Of a DNA stretch of 64,000 nucleotides, positions 51,912-62,149 are shown in pieces. Numbering within the stretch: the first letter of the stretch is position 1; the number at the start of each line of letters is the position of its first letter. This DNA comes from Sepioteuthis lessoniana (Eukaryota > Mollusca > Cephalopoda > Myopsida > Loliginidae): contig OY757915.1 in assembly GCA_963585895.1 (NCBI GenBank), forward strand, positions 91,970,836 to 92,034,835, in the 5' to 3' direction. The notes under the pieces are model-generated. The model was not told the origin of the DNA. It saw nothing but the letters and a program-made list of their open reading frames with translations, and made no database searches. The translations under genes were made by a program, and so were the position numbers.

Positions 51912-51975
51912 AGGGTTTGGTATGGAATAACGTACAAGGCTTGACATGCTATAAAACCCAACCAGCCATCCAACA
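51486..51975 (+). repeat. LR element copy
   Basis: Head ACCCAGTTGGCTGAGGC, ACTGTATTTCTACAAAGG, subrepeats, a (TA)n expansion (51870-51907) just before the tail GGTATGGAATAACGTAC..CTATAAAACCC, (CCAA)n. Confidence 0.8.
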
Positions 51976-52061
51976 AAATATGTAGACGAATTCTATTATC
52001 AGTCTTTACAAAGCATCTTCTATCTGTTCTTCGTTAAGGTATCGCTTGTCTATGGGACTCT

Positions 52062-52150
52062 GGTGTAGTGAATGTAAGTTTTGTTTAAAGTGAATCTAGT
52101 ATCCCTGGGGAATTGTGAGTTCAATCCCTACGTCAGACAGCTCTTACAGA
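52062..52150 (+). repeat. tRNA-like SINE head, isolated
   Basis: CTCTGGTGTAGTGAATGTAA and GTGAGTTCAATCCC at Pol III promoter spacing. The body is not assigned. Confidence 0.4.
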
Positions 52151-52289
52151 AGACATTGATTCTCATTCAACGGAAGAGACGTCCTAATCTTACAGGAACC
52201 AGTGCTTTAAAATTGCCTTGTTACTTATAAAGTTTTGCTTAATGCTGCACACAAGCGTCAGATTGCAATCAGTGTCTGTTATTTCTCAG

Positions 52290-52585
52290 TTTGTATTGAC
52301 CCTCTTCCTCTACACCGGGCAGTTTGTGACACAAGGTCAATTTTCATATGAAATATCTCTGGTTTCAAATAAGAGTTTTCCTTCTTGACTGGTTGGCTTA
52401 CACTAAAGAAACCCAATCTGCCCTACTATTTAGTCGTTGCTGCAGGGGTGAAGAAATTTCATGCCTTTCCCAAGGGAATTAGCACTAAATGAAATGCAAA
52501 CAGACTCATACAGGATTTGAACTTTTGTAGCCGATTCCATTTGCAATTTTATTAACCGTTGCGATATGGACGTCTCCTAAGCGCC
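52290..52585 (-). repeat. SINE-B copy
   Basis: Complement of the full B element: terminus near 52300, ACACAAGGTCAATTTTC, CTACTATTTAGTCG, CATTTAGTGCTAATTCC complement, and tRNA-like head to about 52580. Confidence 0.75.
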
Positions 52586-52607
52586 TTCTGTTGTTCCTGA
52601 GTAGTCA

Positions 52608-52850
52608 AAGGGGTGTCCTCGTGATGTAATGGTTAAAGCGATGGACTGCGGAATCATAGTAAGCGAGTTTGTACTCCAGTCGCGCTATTACGTTCACTTT
52701 CGGGCAAATACCCTTGGGAAAGGTATGAACCCCCTTATCCTCCCAGCTATGGATTAAACGGTACCACTACTGTTCTTCTAGGAGAATGGCTTTGGCATTA
52801 AATAAGCTACAAAGGTTGATATGCCATTAAAACAAACAAACCAAACCAAA
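52608..52850 (+). repeat. SINE-A, full length
   Basis: GGTGTCCTCGTGATGTAATG, AAAGCGATGGACTGCGGAAT, ATTACGTTCACTTTCGGGC, AATACCCTTGGGAAAGG, AGCTATGGATTAAACGG, CTTCTAGGAGAATGGC, tail GGCATTAAATAAGCTAC..GATATGCCATTAAAA and (CAAA)n. The clearest example of the family. Confidence 0.92.
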
Positions 52851-53078
52851 CCTGAGTAGTCACCCATATCATTAGTGAGCAAGCTCATTGCTCCTTAACT
52901 TCATTGACTGACCGGAAGTCTTACATCGATTCTTTTTCTTTTGTTTTTATTTTACTGATTATCTTAGGGTTTTTTTGTTTTTTTTTAGATTTATTTATTT
53001 ATTTATCGATTTATTTATTTGTTTGTTTGTTTTTGAGAATGAAGACAATAGTCCTGATTTTTTAGCCTTCGATGGCAA

Positions 53079-53380
53079 AGATAAAGGTGCCCGTTGTGTA
53101 ATGGTTATCGTCGTAGGAAATGAACACGGCGACGCGAGTTCAAATCCTGGACGAGACTGATTGCATTTCACAAAGCACTAATACCCTTGGAGAAGGTATG
53201 AATCCAATTATTCTCCCTCCAGCTATGGGTAAGTAGTAGGGCAGACTAGGTTCTTCAGCCTTGGTGAGGCAACTCATCTAGGAGAAAACTCTGAATTCAA
53301 ACCTGATAAACTCCGCTTACAAAATTGACCTTGTGTCATATCCTGCCCGAACGGAGGGGTTGGTAAATATGATAAAGGTG
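53079..53380 (+). mobile_element. SINE-B, full length, with short TSD
   Basis: GTGCCCGTTGTGTAATGG, GAGTTCAAATCCTGGACG, complete body, GGAGGGGTTGGTAAATA. GATAAAGGTG flanks both sides (about 53079-53088 and 53371-53380). Confidence 0.9.
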
Positions 53381-53799
53381 TATGAATAAACATTTGAATT
53401 TTATCATTTGTTTCGTCTATACAAGTTTCCGTTTTTAAATAATTATTTCTAACAGAAGGTTAGGCTTTATTTTTATTTTATTTTTTTGTTGTGTATTCAG
53501 TTTCAATTTAAAAAAAAAACAAGAAAAATGTCGAGGAACTTTTTCATACACCAAATATATTTTTCTTTGGAGATTTAACTTTTATTACTCTTGACAGTAA
53601 GGGGTGAGGCAACACAGGACTCTAAAAAGAGTTCCCGCAATACAGAAAATGTTACATGAGCTTGGATTGTTTCATTCCTTTTTTATGACTCTCTTTGTCG
53701 TAAAGTCATACTTTGCGATTTAGTCTCGCGGTGGAGTCCCTTTGGTATAATGGCTAACGTGTTGAACTCCGACATCCTAGTGAGCGAGTTCGAACTCCA

Positions 53800-54184
53800 G
53801 TCAAGTTTATAAATTAGTTATGATTACGCGTATCTTCAACCCCCTTGGTAGCCCTGGAGGTGACGGAGTCCTCTGTAAGAGTGCGGATGTAACTTACAAG
53901 ACACACCAGGTTAACAGCCCGCTCAATTGCCGTGACTAGTTAATTTGATATCGCTTTCTGAACCAGTAACTCAGTGGTAGAATTTCGGCTCTACATTCAG
54001 TGGTTCGATCTCCAGTGGGGGAGATCATGATATACACTGCTGATGAGACTTAATTAGGTCGAAACAGTTGTCTAGTGGTTCCGTATGTCACACGCAAGTG
54101 TTTGCCGGATTTTCTGGTCATGATAATGCAATTAATAATATAATTCCTCTACTTAAAATAGAAAATGTACATCTCCTGTCAAGT
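53800..54184 (+). mobile_element. SINE-H-like insertion: tRNA-Gly-like head plus hammerhead, 7-bp TSD
   Basis: The inserted segment 53807-54177 is bounded by GTCAAGT at 53800-53806 and 54178-54184. It contains a tRNA-Gly-like promoter (AACTCAGTGGTAGAATTTCG at 53969-53988; GGTTCGATCTCC at 54002-54013) and, 21 nt later, hammerhead F. No ORF, so mobilisation would need machinery in trans. Confidence 0.72.
54035..54077 (+). ncRNA. Type I hammerhead ribozyme F
   Basis: Stem I CACUG (54035-54039) with UAGUG (54073-54077; one G-U); CUGAUGA 54040-54046; stem II GACU-UAAUUA-GGUC (54047-54060) with the canonical G-C next to the core; GAA 54061-54063; stem III AC-AGUU-GU (54064-54071); H17 = C54072 (cleavage GUC). 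All invariant residues and three stems fit in 43 nt, the size of minimal metazoan hammerheads. Confidence 0.75.
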
Positions 54185-54330
54185 CATTACGTACACTTTT
54201 TGATTTATACTCTTGTAAGAGGAATAAAACACCTTATTCCTCTAGACATGAATTAAATAGTGCTATTCGTATGCAAAGTTAGTTTTAGCTTTAAATAATC
54301 TACGAAGGTTTATATTACAAAGGATTTATT

Positions 54331-54653
54331 AACACGTTATTGTCAGGAGGGGCCCGTGGTGTAATGGTTATCGTTATAGGAAATGGACGCGGCGACACGA
54401 GTTCAAATCCTGGACGAGATTGATTGCATTTCACATAGTACTAATACACTTGGGAAAGGTATGAATCCAATTATTCTCCATCCAGCTATGGGTAAATAGT
54501 AGGGCAGACTAGGTTCTTCAACCTTGGTGAGGCAACTAGTCCAGGAGAAGGAAAACTCTGGATTCAAACCTGTTAAACTCCGTTTAAAAATTGACCTTGT
54601 GTCCTATCCTGCCCGAGCGGAGGGGTTGGTAAATATGAACACGTAATTGTCAG
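54331..54653 (+). mobile_element. SINE-B, full length, with 16-bp TSD
   Basis: Body 54347-54637 (GGCCCGTGGTGTAATGG to GGGGTTGGTAAATATG). AACACGTTATTGTCAG at 54331-54346 and AACACGTAATTGTCAG at 54638-54653 form a TSD with one mismatch. Confidence 0.92.
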
Positions 54654-54727
54654 TGCTTCCTATTTGAGGGGATTTTCAAACCAAATCTAAGCTGTGTTTA
54701 GTTTTATGGGCTTCAAGTATAGTATAA

Positions 54728-54830
54728 TGGATTGGTTTGGTTTCTTTGTTTAATGAAATATCAACCCTCGTAGGTTATTTAACGACAAATCGATTTTACA
54801 GAAGAAGAGTAAAAGTAAACTTGTCGACTA
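54728..54830 (-). repeat. SINE-A tail fragment
   Basis: GGTTTCTTTGTTTAATGA on plus, then ATATCAACCCTCGTAGG; body truncated. Confidence 0.65.
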
Positions 54831-54897
54831 TAGTCAAGGGCAAATCGTTGTCTTCTTTTTCAATAGCTACTACAACAAGGTGCTACTCCTTTTCCTT

Positions 54898-55190
54898 GAG
54901 GGGTGTCCTCGTGGTGTAATGGTTAAAGCGATGGACTGCGGAATCATAGTACACGAGTTCGTACTCCTGTCGTGCTGTTACGTTCACTTTCGGGCAAATA
55001 CCCTTGGGAAAGGTATGAACCCCCTTATCCTCCCAGCTATGGGTTAAATAGTACCAATACTGTACTTCTAGAAAGGTTTATATTACAAAGGATTAATTAA
55101 CACGTTTTAATAATAATTCTAGGAGAATGGCTTTGGCATTAAATAACTCACAAAGGTTGATATGCCATTAAAAACAAAGAAACCAAACAA
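54898..55190 (+). repeat. SINE-A with 53-bp internal insertion
   Basis: Head and body are normal up to CTGTACTTCTAG. The segment of about 55072-55124 duplicates sequence found at 54306-54338 (GGTTTATATTACAAAGGAT..TTAACACGTT) and is followed by TTCTAGGAGAATGGC and the normal tail. Confidence 0.85.
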
Positions 55191-55264
55191 TCCTTTTCCT
55201 TGATTGCTCCATTTTACCCTTGATACGTACCTTATTATGCTGTGTTAAGTAAAGCGGTATCGAG

Positions 55265-55348
55265 TACCATTTTTTGAGTCTTTGGTACGAACCAACCTGG
55301 GATTGAACCACGGTCTTCCGGGCAAATGGCAAACACTCTTCCAACAGA
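55265..55348 (-). repeat. tRNA-derived SINE head fragment
   Basis: Minus-strand GTGGTTCAATCCCAGG (B-box region); related to the head at 2338-2432 (shared TTTTTTGAGTCTTT and GGGATTGAAC on plus). Confidence 0.5.
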
Positions 55349-55349
55349 T

Positions 55350-55500
55350 TGGTTCCTATTTTAAACCATAGCTGGGAGGATAAGGATCTTCATGACTTTC
55401 TCAAAGGTATTTGTCTGAAAGTGAACGTAATAGCACGACTGCTGTTCGAACTAGCTTCCTTCAAGGCTGCTATCCAGCACTGTTACCATTACACCCCAGG
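55350..55500 (-). repeat. SINE-A head half
   Basis: Complement reads GGGTGTAATGGTAACAGTG, GCACGACTGC..GTTCGAAC region and CTATGGTTTAAAATAG. The tail is missing. Confidence 0.7.
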
Positions 55501-55501
55501 T

Positions 55502-55728
55502 CTCCCGTCCTTTGGCATAATGGAATATCAACCCTGATGGTAAATTTTGTTCCAAAGCCATCCCTGTAAAAGAACAGTAGTTGTACTATTTAACCCATAA
55601 CTGGGGTGGAGTGTACACTTACCGAGACTATTATTCCAAAAGTGAACCTAATAGCGTGACTGAAGTTTGAACCCGCTTCCTACGATGTCGCAACCCAGCA
55701 CGTTAGCTACAACGGAGACTCCCCAAAA
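55502..55728 (-). repeat. SINE-A copy
   Basis: Tail at 55513-55560 (GGAATATCAACCCTGATGG on plus), body, and a diverged tRNA head to about 55728 in the same orientation as the previous fragment. Confidence 0.75.
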
Positions 55729-55782
55729 CCAATGTTTTGAGAACAAATATAATCTATAATAATTCAAACATTATTTCAAACA

Positions 55783-55945
55783 GTTGATTGCATTTCACAT
55801 AGTTCTAATACCCTTGGGAAATGTATGAATCCAATTATTCTCCCTCCAGCTATGAGTAAATAGTAGGGCAGACTGAATTTTTCAACCTTGCTGAGGCAAC
55901 TAGTCTAGGAGAAGGAAAACTCTGAATTTAAACCTGTTAAACCCA
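55783..55945 (+). repeat. SINE-B body fragment
   Basis: GATTGCATTTCACATAG through AAACTCTGAATTTAAACC. Head and terminus absent. Confidence 0.75.
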
Positions 55946-55979
55946 TTGAGAGAATGCTAACATGGATTATTTCTTTGGT

Positions 55980-56140
55980 CACAGTGGACCTAAGAGTAGT
56001 GGCAACGAATGGTTGATTCCTCAGGGCGCAAAAACATCAACCACAGTTTCGTGTCATATTCAGAATACCCTTAATTTTGGTGTATGGTGGTGGGGGTCTT
56101 ACCCGACTGCAGAAAATAGAGTCAATGTATCGTAAGTTCT
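55980..56140 (-). repeat. LR head fragment
   Basis: CAGTGGACCTAAGAGTAG, TTTCGTGTCATATTCAG and GTCTTACCCGACTGCAG on plus correspond to the family head; no tail. Confidence 0.6.
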
Positions 56141-56630
56141 GCCGGTAAGGTGGTATGGCAGAGTTCGGAGGTAATTAATATTAGAACGGTTCGAGTATTT
56201 TAGTTTTGTGTTTTGTTTTTAGTTTTATGTTAAGAAATTACCGTATGTGTTTTACGCTTGCTTGCGTTGCCGAGATTGACTTACGGTAGCTGATTTTCAA
56301 AAAGAAAATTTTTTCGCTGATTGTTTAAAAAATTCTTTTAAGGCTTTTTTTGTTTAAATTTTTTTTTTTTTTTTTTTTTTTTTTTCTTTAGAATGAATAC
56401 CGAGGGAAGATAAACAATGAAAGCTAAAGAAAAGAAAATGATAAGAAAGAAAAGATTTCATAGGAAGTGAATAACAAAACATTGTTTTAAGGGTAGGGTG
56501 GGGCTGAATAGGTCATGCTGATCCAGTAATTTGATTTTCCTTTTAAGTAATTCAGGTCAGGTCATAAATGAAACGAAAATTTGTCAGATATTTATAAACT
56601 GTTTTACTATTTAGTGGGGTGGATGGGAAA
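56140..56630. other. Unassigned T/A-rich spacer
   Basis: Includes a T26-type homopolymer tract near 56358-56385. No other feature. Confidence 0.4.
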
Positions 56631-56634
56631 CGTT

Positions 56635-57160
56635 TGCTCTCCCTTTCTCTCTCTCACTCTCTCACCCTCTCTCTCTCTCTCATTCTTTCTAGTCCTCTTT
56701 TCATCCTTCTTTAAGGTACTTCCTCTTTTCGGCTATGAATCTTCTCCCCTTGACTTTATTGTTATTTTTTTAAATTTCTCCTTATTTTCTTTTCCTATTC
56801 TTTCTTTATTTCTTTTTTTGGTGACCATTTCAAGCTCTGTCTTATGTTTGTTTGTTTGTTTGTTTGTTTGCTTGTTTCTTTCTTTCTATTCAACTTCTTT
56901 TTTCTCTGTCTTTTTTGGTGTTCCATTTAAAGCTCAGTCTTATATTTCTTTGTTTCTTTATTTCTTGCTTTCATTGGTCGATTTCTTTTTTCCTTTTACT
57001 TTTGGTCTTTCCTCCTTTCATTCGGTACTTCTTTCTTTCTTTCTTTCTTTCTTTCTTGCTTTCTTTCTTTCTTTCTTTCTTAATTATGCTCTTTCTTTCT
57101 TTGCTCATATTTTCTTTTTAGGACTTCGTTATTTCTACCTTCTTTCTTTCTTTCTTTTTT

Positions 57161-57196
<36 letters not shown>

Positions 57197-57255
57197 AATT
57201 ATGTTCTTTCTTTCTTTGCTCTTATTTTCTTTTTAGGACATCGTTATTTCTACCT

Positions 57256-57287
<32 letters not shown>

Positions 57288-57339
57288 AATTATGTTCTTT
57301 CTTTCTTTGCTCTTCTTTTCTTTTTAGGACATCGTTATT

Positions 57340-57387
<48 letters not shown>

Positions 57388-58020
57388 ATGTTCTTTCTTT
57401 CTTTGCTCTTATTTTCTTTTTAGGACATCGTTATTTCTTCCTTCTTTCTTTCTTTCTTTCTTTCTTTTATTAATTTTTATTTATTTGCTTTCTTGTTATT
57501 ATTTCCTTCATTTATTTTTTCTTGTTCTTTCTTTCTTTCTTTCTTTCTTCGGTCACTTTATTTTTTCCTTCTTTCTTTTTTTTCTTATCCTTAATATTGG
57601 TTTTTAATAATGGTCTTTCTTTCTCTGTTCACATTTTCTTTTTCTTCATCCTTTCCTTTCTTCTTCACTCCTTTCCTTCTTTTTTTTTATTTATCTTTCA
57701 TTCATCTCTTCTGCCTTTCTTTCAGTTCTCTCGCTTTTACTTTTCTCAAATCGTAATATTCCTTTTTGACAATTTTCCTTTTTCTCTATCTCTCATTTTT
57801 TTTCTTTTTTTTTTTTTTTTTTTCTTTTATTTTTGTTTTTCTTTTTTTTGGGGGGGTGGGGGGTCTATCTGTCAGTCTTTCCTTCAATATATGATTTCTT
57901 TTATTGTATTTCTTTTACGATTCCTTTATATTTTATTCAAGCATTCTTTTCTCTTCCCCCAAATCTATATACTCTTACAGCCTCTTCGCTTTATTCACCC
58001 GTTTCTAAAACGCATCCCTC
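56635..58020. repeat. Long polypyrimidine satellite with higher-order (CTTT)n repeats
   Basis: C/T-rich plus strand of nearly 1.4 kb. Between 57030 and 57450 a unit of about 100-115 bp recurs four to five times: (CTTT)n, TTATGTTCTTTC, TTTGCTCTTATTTTC, TTTTTAGGACATCGTTATTT. Long Phe/Leu/Ser frames are artefacts. Confidence 0.93.
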
Positions 58021-58415
58021 CCCCATGAACTTTAATCAAAACGAAAACAAAAAAGGATTCCCGAATCGACAGGAAGCAAACTCATCCTTGCAGCACTGTA
58101 CTCAAAGAATATTCTGAATTCTTCATTAAACTACACAAAGAAACTGTCCTTATTTACCTGATTTGCTCGCTGACTTTTTTGGTACGAGCCAAACTCAATC
58201 ATTTAAGCAAAGTATTCCTCATATTGATGCGGTGATAAGAGTCACCCTTTTAATAAATGACTTTCTGAAGAAACTGTATCTTCCAACCTCCAACCCATCT
58301 CTTTCAAAAAGCATCCAAAATGGATAGGCCCCAAATTATAAAGATAAGGCATCGAACAATTATTTATGAGTCGACTTTCAAATCCACATTCGTATCGACA
58401 TGGTTGGACGCCTAA
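58021..58415. other. Unassigned spacer
   Basis: No recognised gene or repeat. Confidence 0.4.
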
Positions 58416-58461
58416 AGTCATCATCATCATCATCAATTCTTGGAGATAGTACGGAGCCCTG

Positions 58462-58519
<58 letters not shown>

Positions 58520-58591
58520 CACACTCACACTAACATACAAGCACACACTCTTTCTTTCATACACACTTTTTATCTCTCTGTCTCACACACT

Positions 58592-58635
<44 letters not shown>

Positions 58636-58641
58636 CACAAA

Positions 58642-58676
<35 letters not shown>

Positions 58677-59100
58677 GTTTCATCCCATCCATTCCAATCG
58701 TTCATCGCTCCTGGCAGGTCCTCTAGTCTGCATCCCGTCAACGTAAGTTTTTGCTGGTCGGCCATCACAGGTTTATCGAAGCATTGGCGTCCATAGAAGA
58801 ATGATACTTATGAGATCGATGACTCTTTCGTCTTACTGGGATGATTTTTGAGATGGGATATAAGTGGTCGTGCAGCTGTTGTTTTGTGGGGTGTTGTTTC
58901 CAGGCCTTGCTCGAAACAGCACTTAGCGTTCTTGTGAAGTTAACATTTAGCTTTCTTCCCTAAACATTTCATCATTATTCAGTTTGTGAACCTATACAGT
59001 AGTAATGATTCTGCTAAAGATTAAAAGAAATCTCGTTTTACTTTATCAGCGAGATTACATTCCCATATAATCGATGACCTTTAAATAGCAATCAACGCCT
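58416..59100 (-). mobile_element. LINE-alpha 3' fragment with internal microsatellite
   Basis: (ATG)n 3' end at 58418-58434. The ORF remnant resumes at 58685 (AATCGTTCATCGCTCCTGGC on plus) and runs to about 59098 (CCCATATAATCGATGACC). The interval 58465-58678 is (CT)n, (CA)n and (TATC)n, so the terminal coding part has been replaced or expanded. Decayed. Confidence 0.75.
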
Positions 59101-59119
59101 TCCCCCACTGTAAGAAAAA

Positions 59120-59815
59120 TGGACCTGTCGGCTGGGGCTGCAGTGTATACCGACGGCATCTCTGGTGAGGAGTAAGACTTCTCCAATGAGGGACCTGAAG
59201 TCCCAGTCGACTGGGGCTACAGAATACACTGAATGCATCTCTGCAGAGGGGTAGAACTTCTCCAATGAGTGTCCTGGTATGACACTAAGCAAACTGATGG
59301 TGCGGCTTCAGTAATGCAGTAGCTTTGGGGAATATGGAGTACTCTTTCATTGCCATTGCTCTCAGGTCCACTCTGGTCCGGAATGGTAGCAAATGATAGC
59401 GTCCTCTATGTGTGTCAAGTAGAACTAAATATATGTACGTAGGCTAAACTGAATTGTTTGGAATGAGATTGTTTTTGACATTAAAACAGCATACTTATAC
59501 TTAACTGAACTTTTTGAATATAACTGTTTTTACATTTCACTATGTGTAAACGAAAGTTTATATCTATAAAGAAATGAATTGTTTGAAACAGAACTGTTTC
59601 TGACATTTAAACCGCGCATTTATGTTAAACTGAATAGTTGGGAATAGAACTGTTTTGATGTTTAACTGTGTGTAACCAAAAACCTATATCTATTTCAAAC
59701 TGAATTGTTTGAAAAAAAATTGTTTATATGTATATAAAAGGATTTGGCATTAAAAAAACTTACAATAGTTGATGTACCAAATAAATAAAACCAAACCAAA
59801 CCAAACCAAACCACA
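59120..59815 (+). repeat. LR element with duplicated head
   Basis: The head occurs twice (CTGTCGGCTGGGGCTGC at 59126 and CCCAGTCGACTGGGGCTAC at 59202), then the full body, four or more subrepeats, tail GGATTTGGCATTAAAA and (CCAAA)n. About 700 bp, the longest copy here. Confidence 0.85.
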
Positions 59816-60064
59816 GTAAAAGAAAAAAAAAATCAAGTTGAAACCTATTCAACTAATAAACTCGATCCACCCAAGGAGTGTTCAGTAAGGTTGCAACTTC
59901 GTAACAGACTAAACCAAGTTTAGAAAGTGGCTGCAAAATACCCATTCCCCTCTGATAGTAATCTTACTAATCTCGCAGGATATTGTCAGTGAGGGCGATT
60001 ATCATTGAATCAAAATATCATTTTACCAGAAAAAAAAAGAATTTTATAAATCTCTCAATGTTCA

Positions 60065-60078
60065 CACACCCACACACG

Positions 60079-60115
<37 letters not shown>

Positions 60116-60260
60116 GAAAATTGATATAATTAAATAGCGCTCAAAATCAATGATTGATCTTTGATATATATATATATATGTACATATCTATATTTATATC
60201 TATATATATATATATATAAACTCAATCCATCAAAGGGGAGTTCAAATATATATATATATA
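60065..60260. repeat. (CA)n(TA)n tracts around TTAAATAGCGCTCAA unit
   Basis: Microsatellites bracket TTAAATAGCGCTCAAAATCA at about 60131-60150, related in reverse to 22628-22650. Possibly the end of another foldback element. Confidence 0.7.
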
Positions 60261-60311
60261 TATATATATTATAATACATATATATGTGTGTGTGTGTGTG
60301 CATGTATGTGC

Positions 60312-60415
<104 letters not shown>

Positions 60416-60437
60416 CATGGTATTGTCTGTAAAAGTA

Positions 60438-60655
60438 GGGAGGTGTCTTTGTGGTGTAGTGGTTAGAGCGCTGAACTGCGGAATGCGAATTCGAACTCCA
60501 CTCGCTCTATTACGTTGTCTTTTGGACAAATACCCTTGGGAAAGGTAAGAACCTCCTTATCCTTCCACCTATGGGTTAAGTAATGTCACTTCTATTCTTA
60601 TAGAAGGATGGATTTGGGATTAGATGACCCAAGAAGATTTATATATCGTTAAACA
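60438..60655 (+). repeat. SINE-A, old copy
   Basis: GGTGTCTTTGTGGTGTAGTG, AGAGCGCTGAACTGCGGAAT, AATACCCTTGGGAAAGG, ACCTATGGGTTAAG, diverged tail GGGATTAGATGACCCAAG. Confidence 0.8.
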
Positions 60656-60668
60656 ATAACAACGAATA

Positions 60669-60757
60669 GTGACCGTGGGTTTTATACTTTACCTATTCGT
60701 CAGAGCCAAGCAATGCGTAAAGCATGAAACCCAGAGTCACAGACACTACCTTGTAAT
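60669..60757. repeat. Minimal MITE-2 hairpin
   Basis: Left arm GTGACCGTGGGTTTTATAC and right arm GCATGAAACCCAGAGTCAC are nearly joined, about 30 nt apart, leaving a near-solo hairpin. Compare the 546-bp form at 20609-21155. TA-rich DNA follows. Confidence 0.65.
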
Positions 60758-60806
60758 ATATGTATATAAAATATACATATATTCCTATATATATATATAT
60801 ATATAA

Positions 60807-61075
60807 ATCCAATGTTACGTGCAAAATTTTAGAGTTGCTTTCAGTAGAGCATACATTATAAATTTAAAAAGATCTTTGTCATCAACTACCTTGATTGATC
60901 TTCTTTATTGATTGCTTTATGGTGTTTCTCTGACGAGACATGACCAAAAAAGGGTTCGTTTTTTAGAACTTACAATATAAGCTATTCTATTATATATATA
61001 TATATATATAAGGGTTCTTTTTTTTAGAACTTACAATATAAGCTATTCTATTCTATATATATATATATATATATA
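60807..61075. repeat. MITE-3 copy with duplicated right end
   Basis: Left arm TTACGTGCAAAATTTTAG at 60815, inner TGACCAAAAAAGGGTTCG, and right arm TAGAACTTACAATATAAGC. The segment GGGTTC..GCTATTCTATT is repeated as 60951-60992 and 61011-61053 around a (TA)n spacer. Confidence 0.65.
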
Positions 61076-61329
61076 TACTAAAAGTTATTAAGATCTCGCC
61101 TTCTTATTATGATTTCATCTCTGTATAATTCATGTCTTCTATTCCAAAGAAAAAAAAATCTTCCGAGTTTTCACCTAACCGGATTAATGGTTTTAGTTTT
61201 TCTTATTTTACGGAAATGTCTCCCAGTTATCAGTTTATATAATATTTTTTCATTTACAAATTGTATCCTAAGTGTTTTTTTCCCATCGTCAGAATCATTG
61301 AATAGGTATAAAACTAAAATATTGTATTG

Positions 61330-61352
61330 TATATATATATATATATATACTA
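61330..61352. repeat. (TA)n microsatellite
   Basis: About 10 TA units. Confidence 0.9.
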
Positions 61353-61532
61353 CAGAAAATTTCTCGGCCTGACCAAGAAACTAATATGATTTTTCTTTTT
61401 AATTTTATTAAAAAAAGGAAGTTAACTATTTACTTTGGGAAGTTAAAGAAACTGGGAAAAAAAACAACAAAAAAAAACGATATCCTACGGGTGTTGAACT
61501 GTACATTAGATATTTGAAATTGCATGTTGGTT

Positions 61533-61890
61533 TGCCCAGTCGTCTGGGGCTATAGAATACACTGACTACTTCTCGGCAGAGGAGTAAGATCCAACCCCTA
61601 GTTATGCTGGAGCTTTGGGGAATGTGGAGTACCTCTTCATTGCCATCGCTCCCGGTTCCATTCGGGCCCGCAATGGTAACACCTGATAGGGTCCTATCTA
61701 TGGATCAAATAGAACTAAACTGTCTGCTTAGCTATACTGGATTGTTTGAAATAAAACTGTTTTTGGCATTTAACTATAAGCAAAAACTAAACTTATACTA
61801 AACTAAATTCTTTGAAATTTAATTCGGCGTTAAATGACCCGAAAAAGGTTGGTACGCCGTAAAACAAAACAATCAACAACCAACATGTTG
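61533..61890 (+). repeat. LR element copy, compact
   Basis: Head TTTGCCCAGTCGTCTGGGGC, CTCGGCAGAGGAGTAAGA, GAGCTTTGGGGAATGTGGAG, one or two subrepeats, tail GGCGTTAAATGACCCG..GGTACGCCGTAAAAC. Confidence 0.82.
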
Positions 61891-62149
61891 GTTTTCATGT
61901 TCTTGCTTAGAACTTTTCAGTCAACTCCGTGATTCCTTTAAATTTTGCTTGTTCCTTCTCCTATTACGGTATAAATTCTTCCTATGCCAAGCCAGTACTT
62001 AAGACAACAAATCCTGACTTAAAAGAAACAATTAGTATTGTTACTTTTACGTCACTTATTCATTGGTGAAGAGTTCGATCCTTTCTGAAGGTCCCATACT
62101 AATTTAATTGTGCTAAGTTTTCTTCCGGGTTTCCTCCTAGTTTAATTTT

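Larger units (their letters stand above)
53728..54330 (+). repeat. SINE-A split by a 371-bp insertion
   Basis: The left part (53728-53806) has head GGTATAATGGCTAACGTG and GAGTTCGAACTCC. The right part (54178-54330) continues CATTACGTACACTTTTTG, ACACCTTATTCCTCTAG and a diverged tail TTTAAATAATCTACGAAGG. The join would restore the normal SINE-A order. Confidence 0.75.

Noticed and set aside
53960-54020. Functional tRNA-Gly gene
   Set aside because: A and B boxes are present, but no acceptor stem or intact anticodon arm could be formed. It reads as a SINE head.
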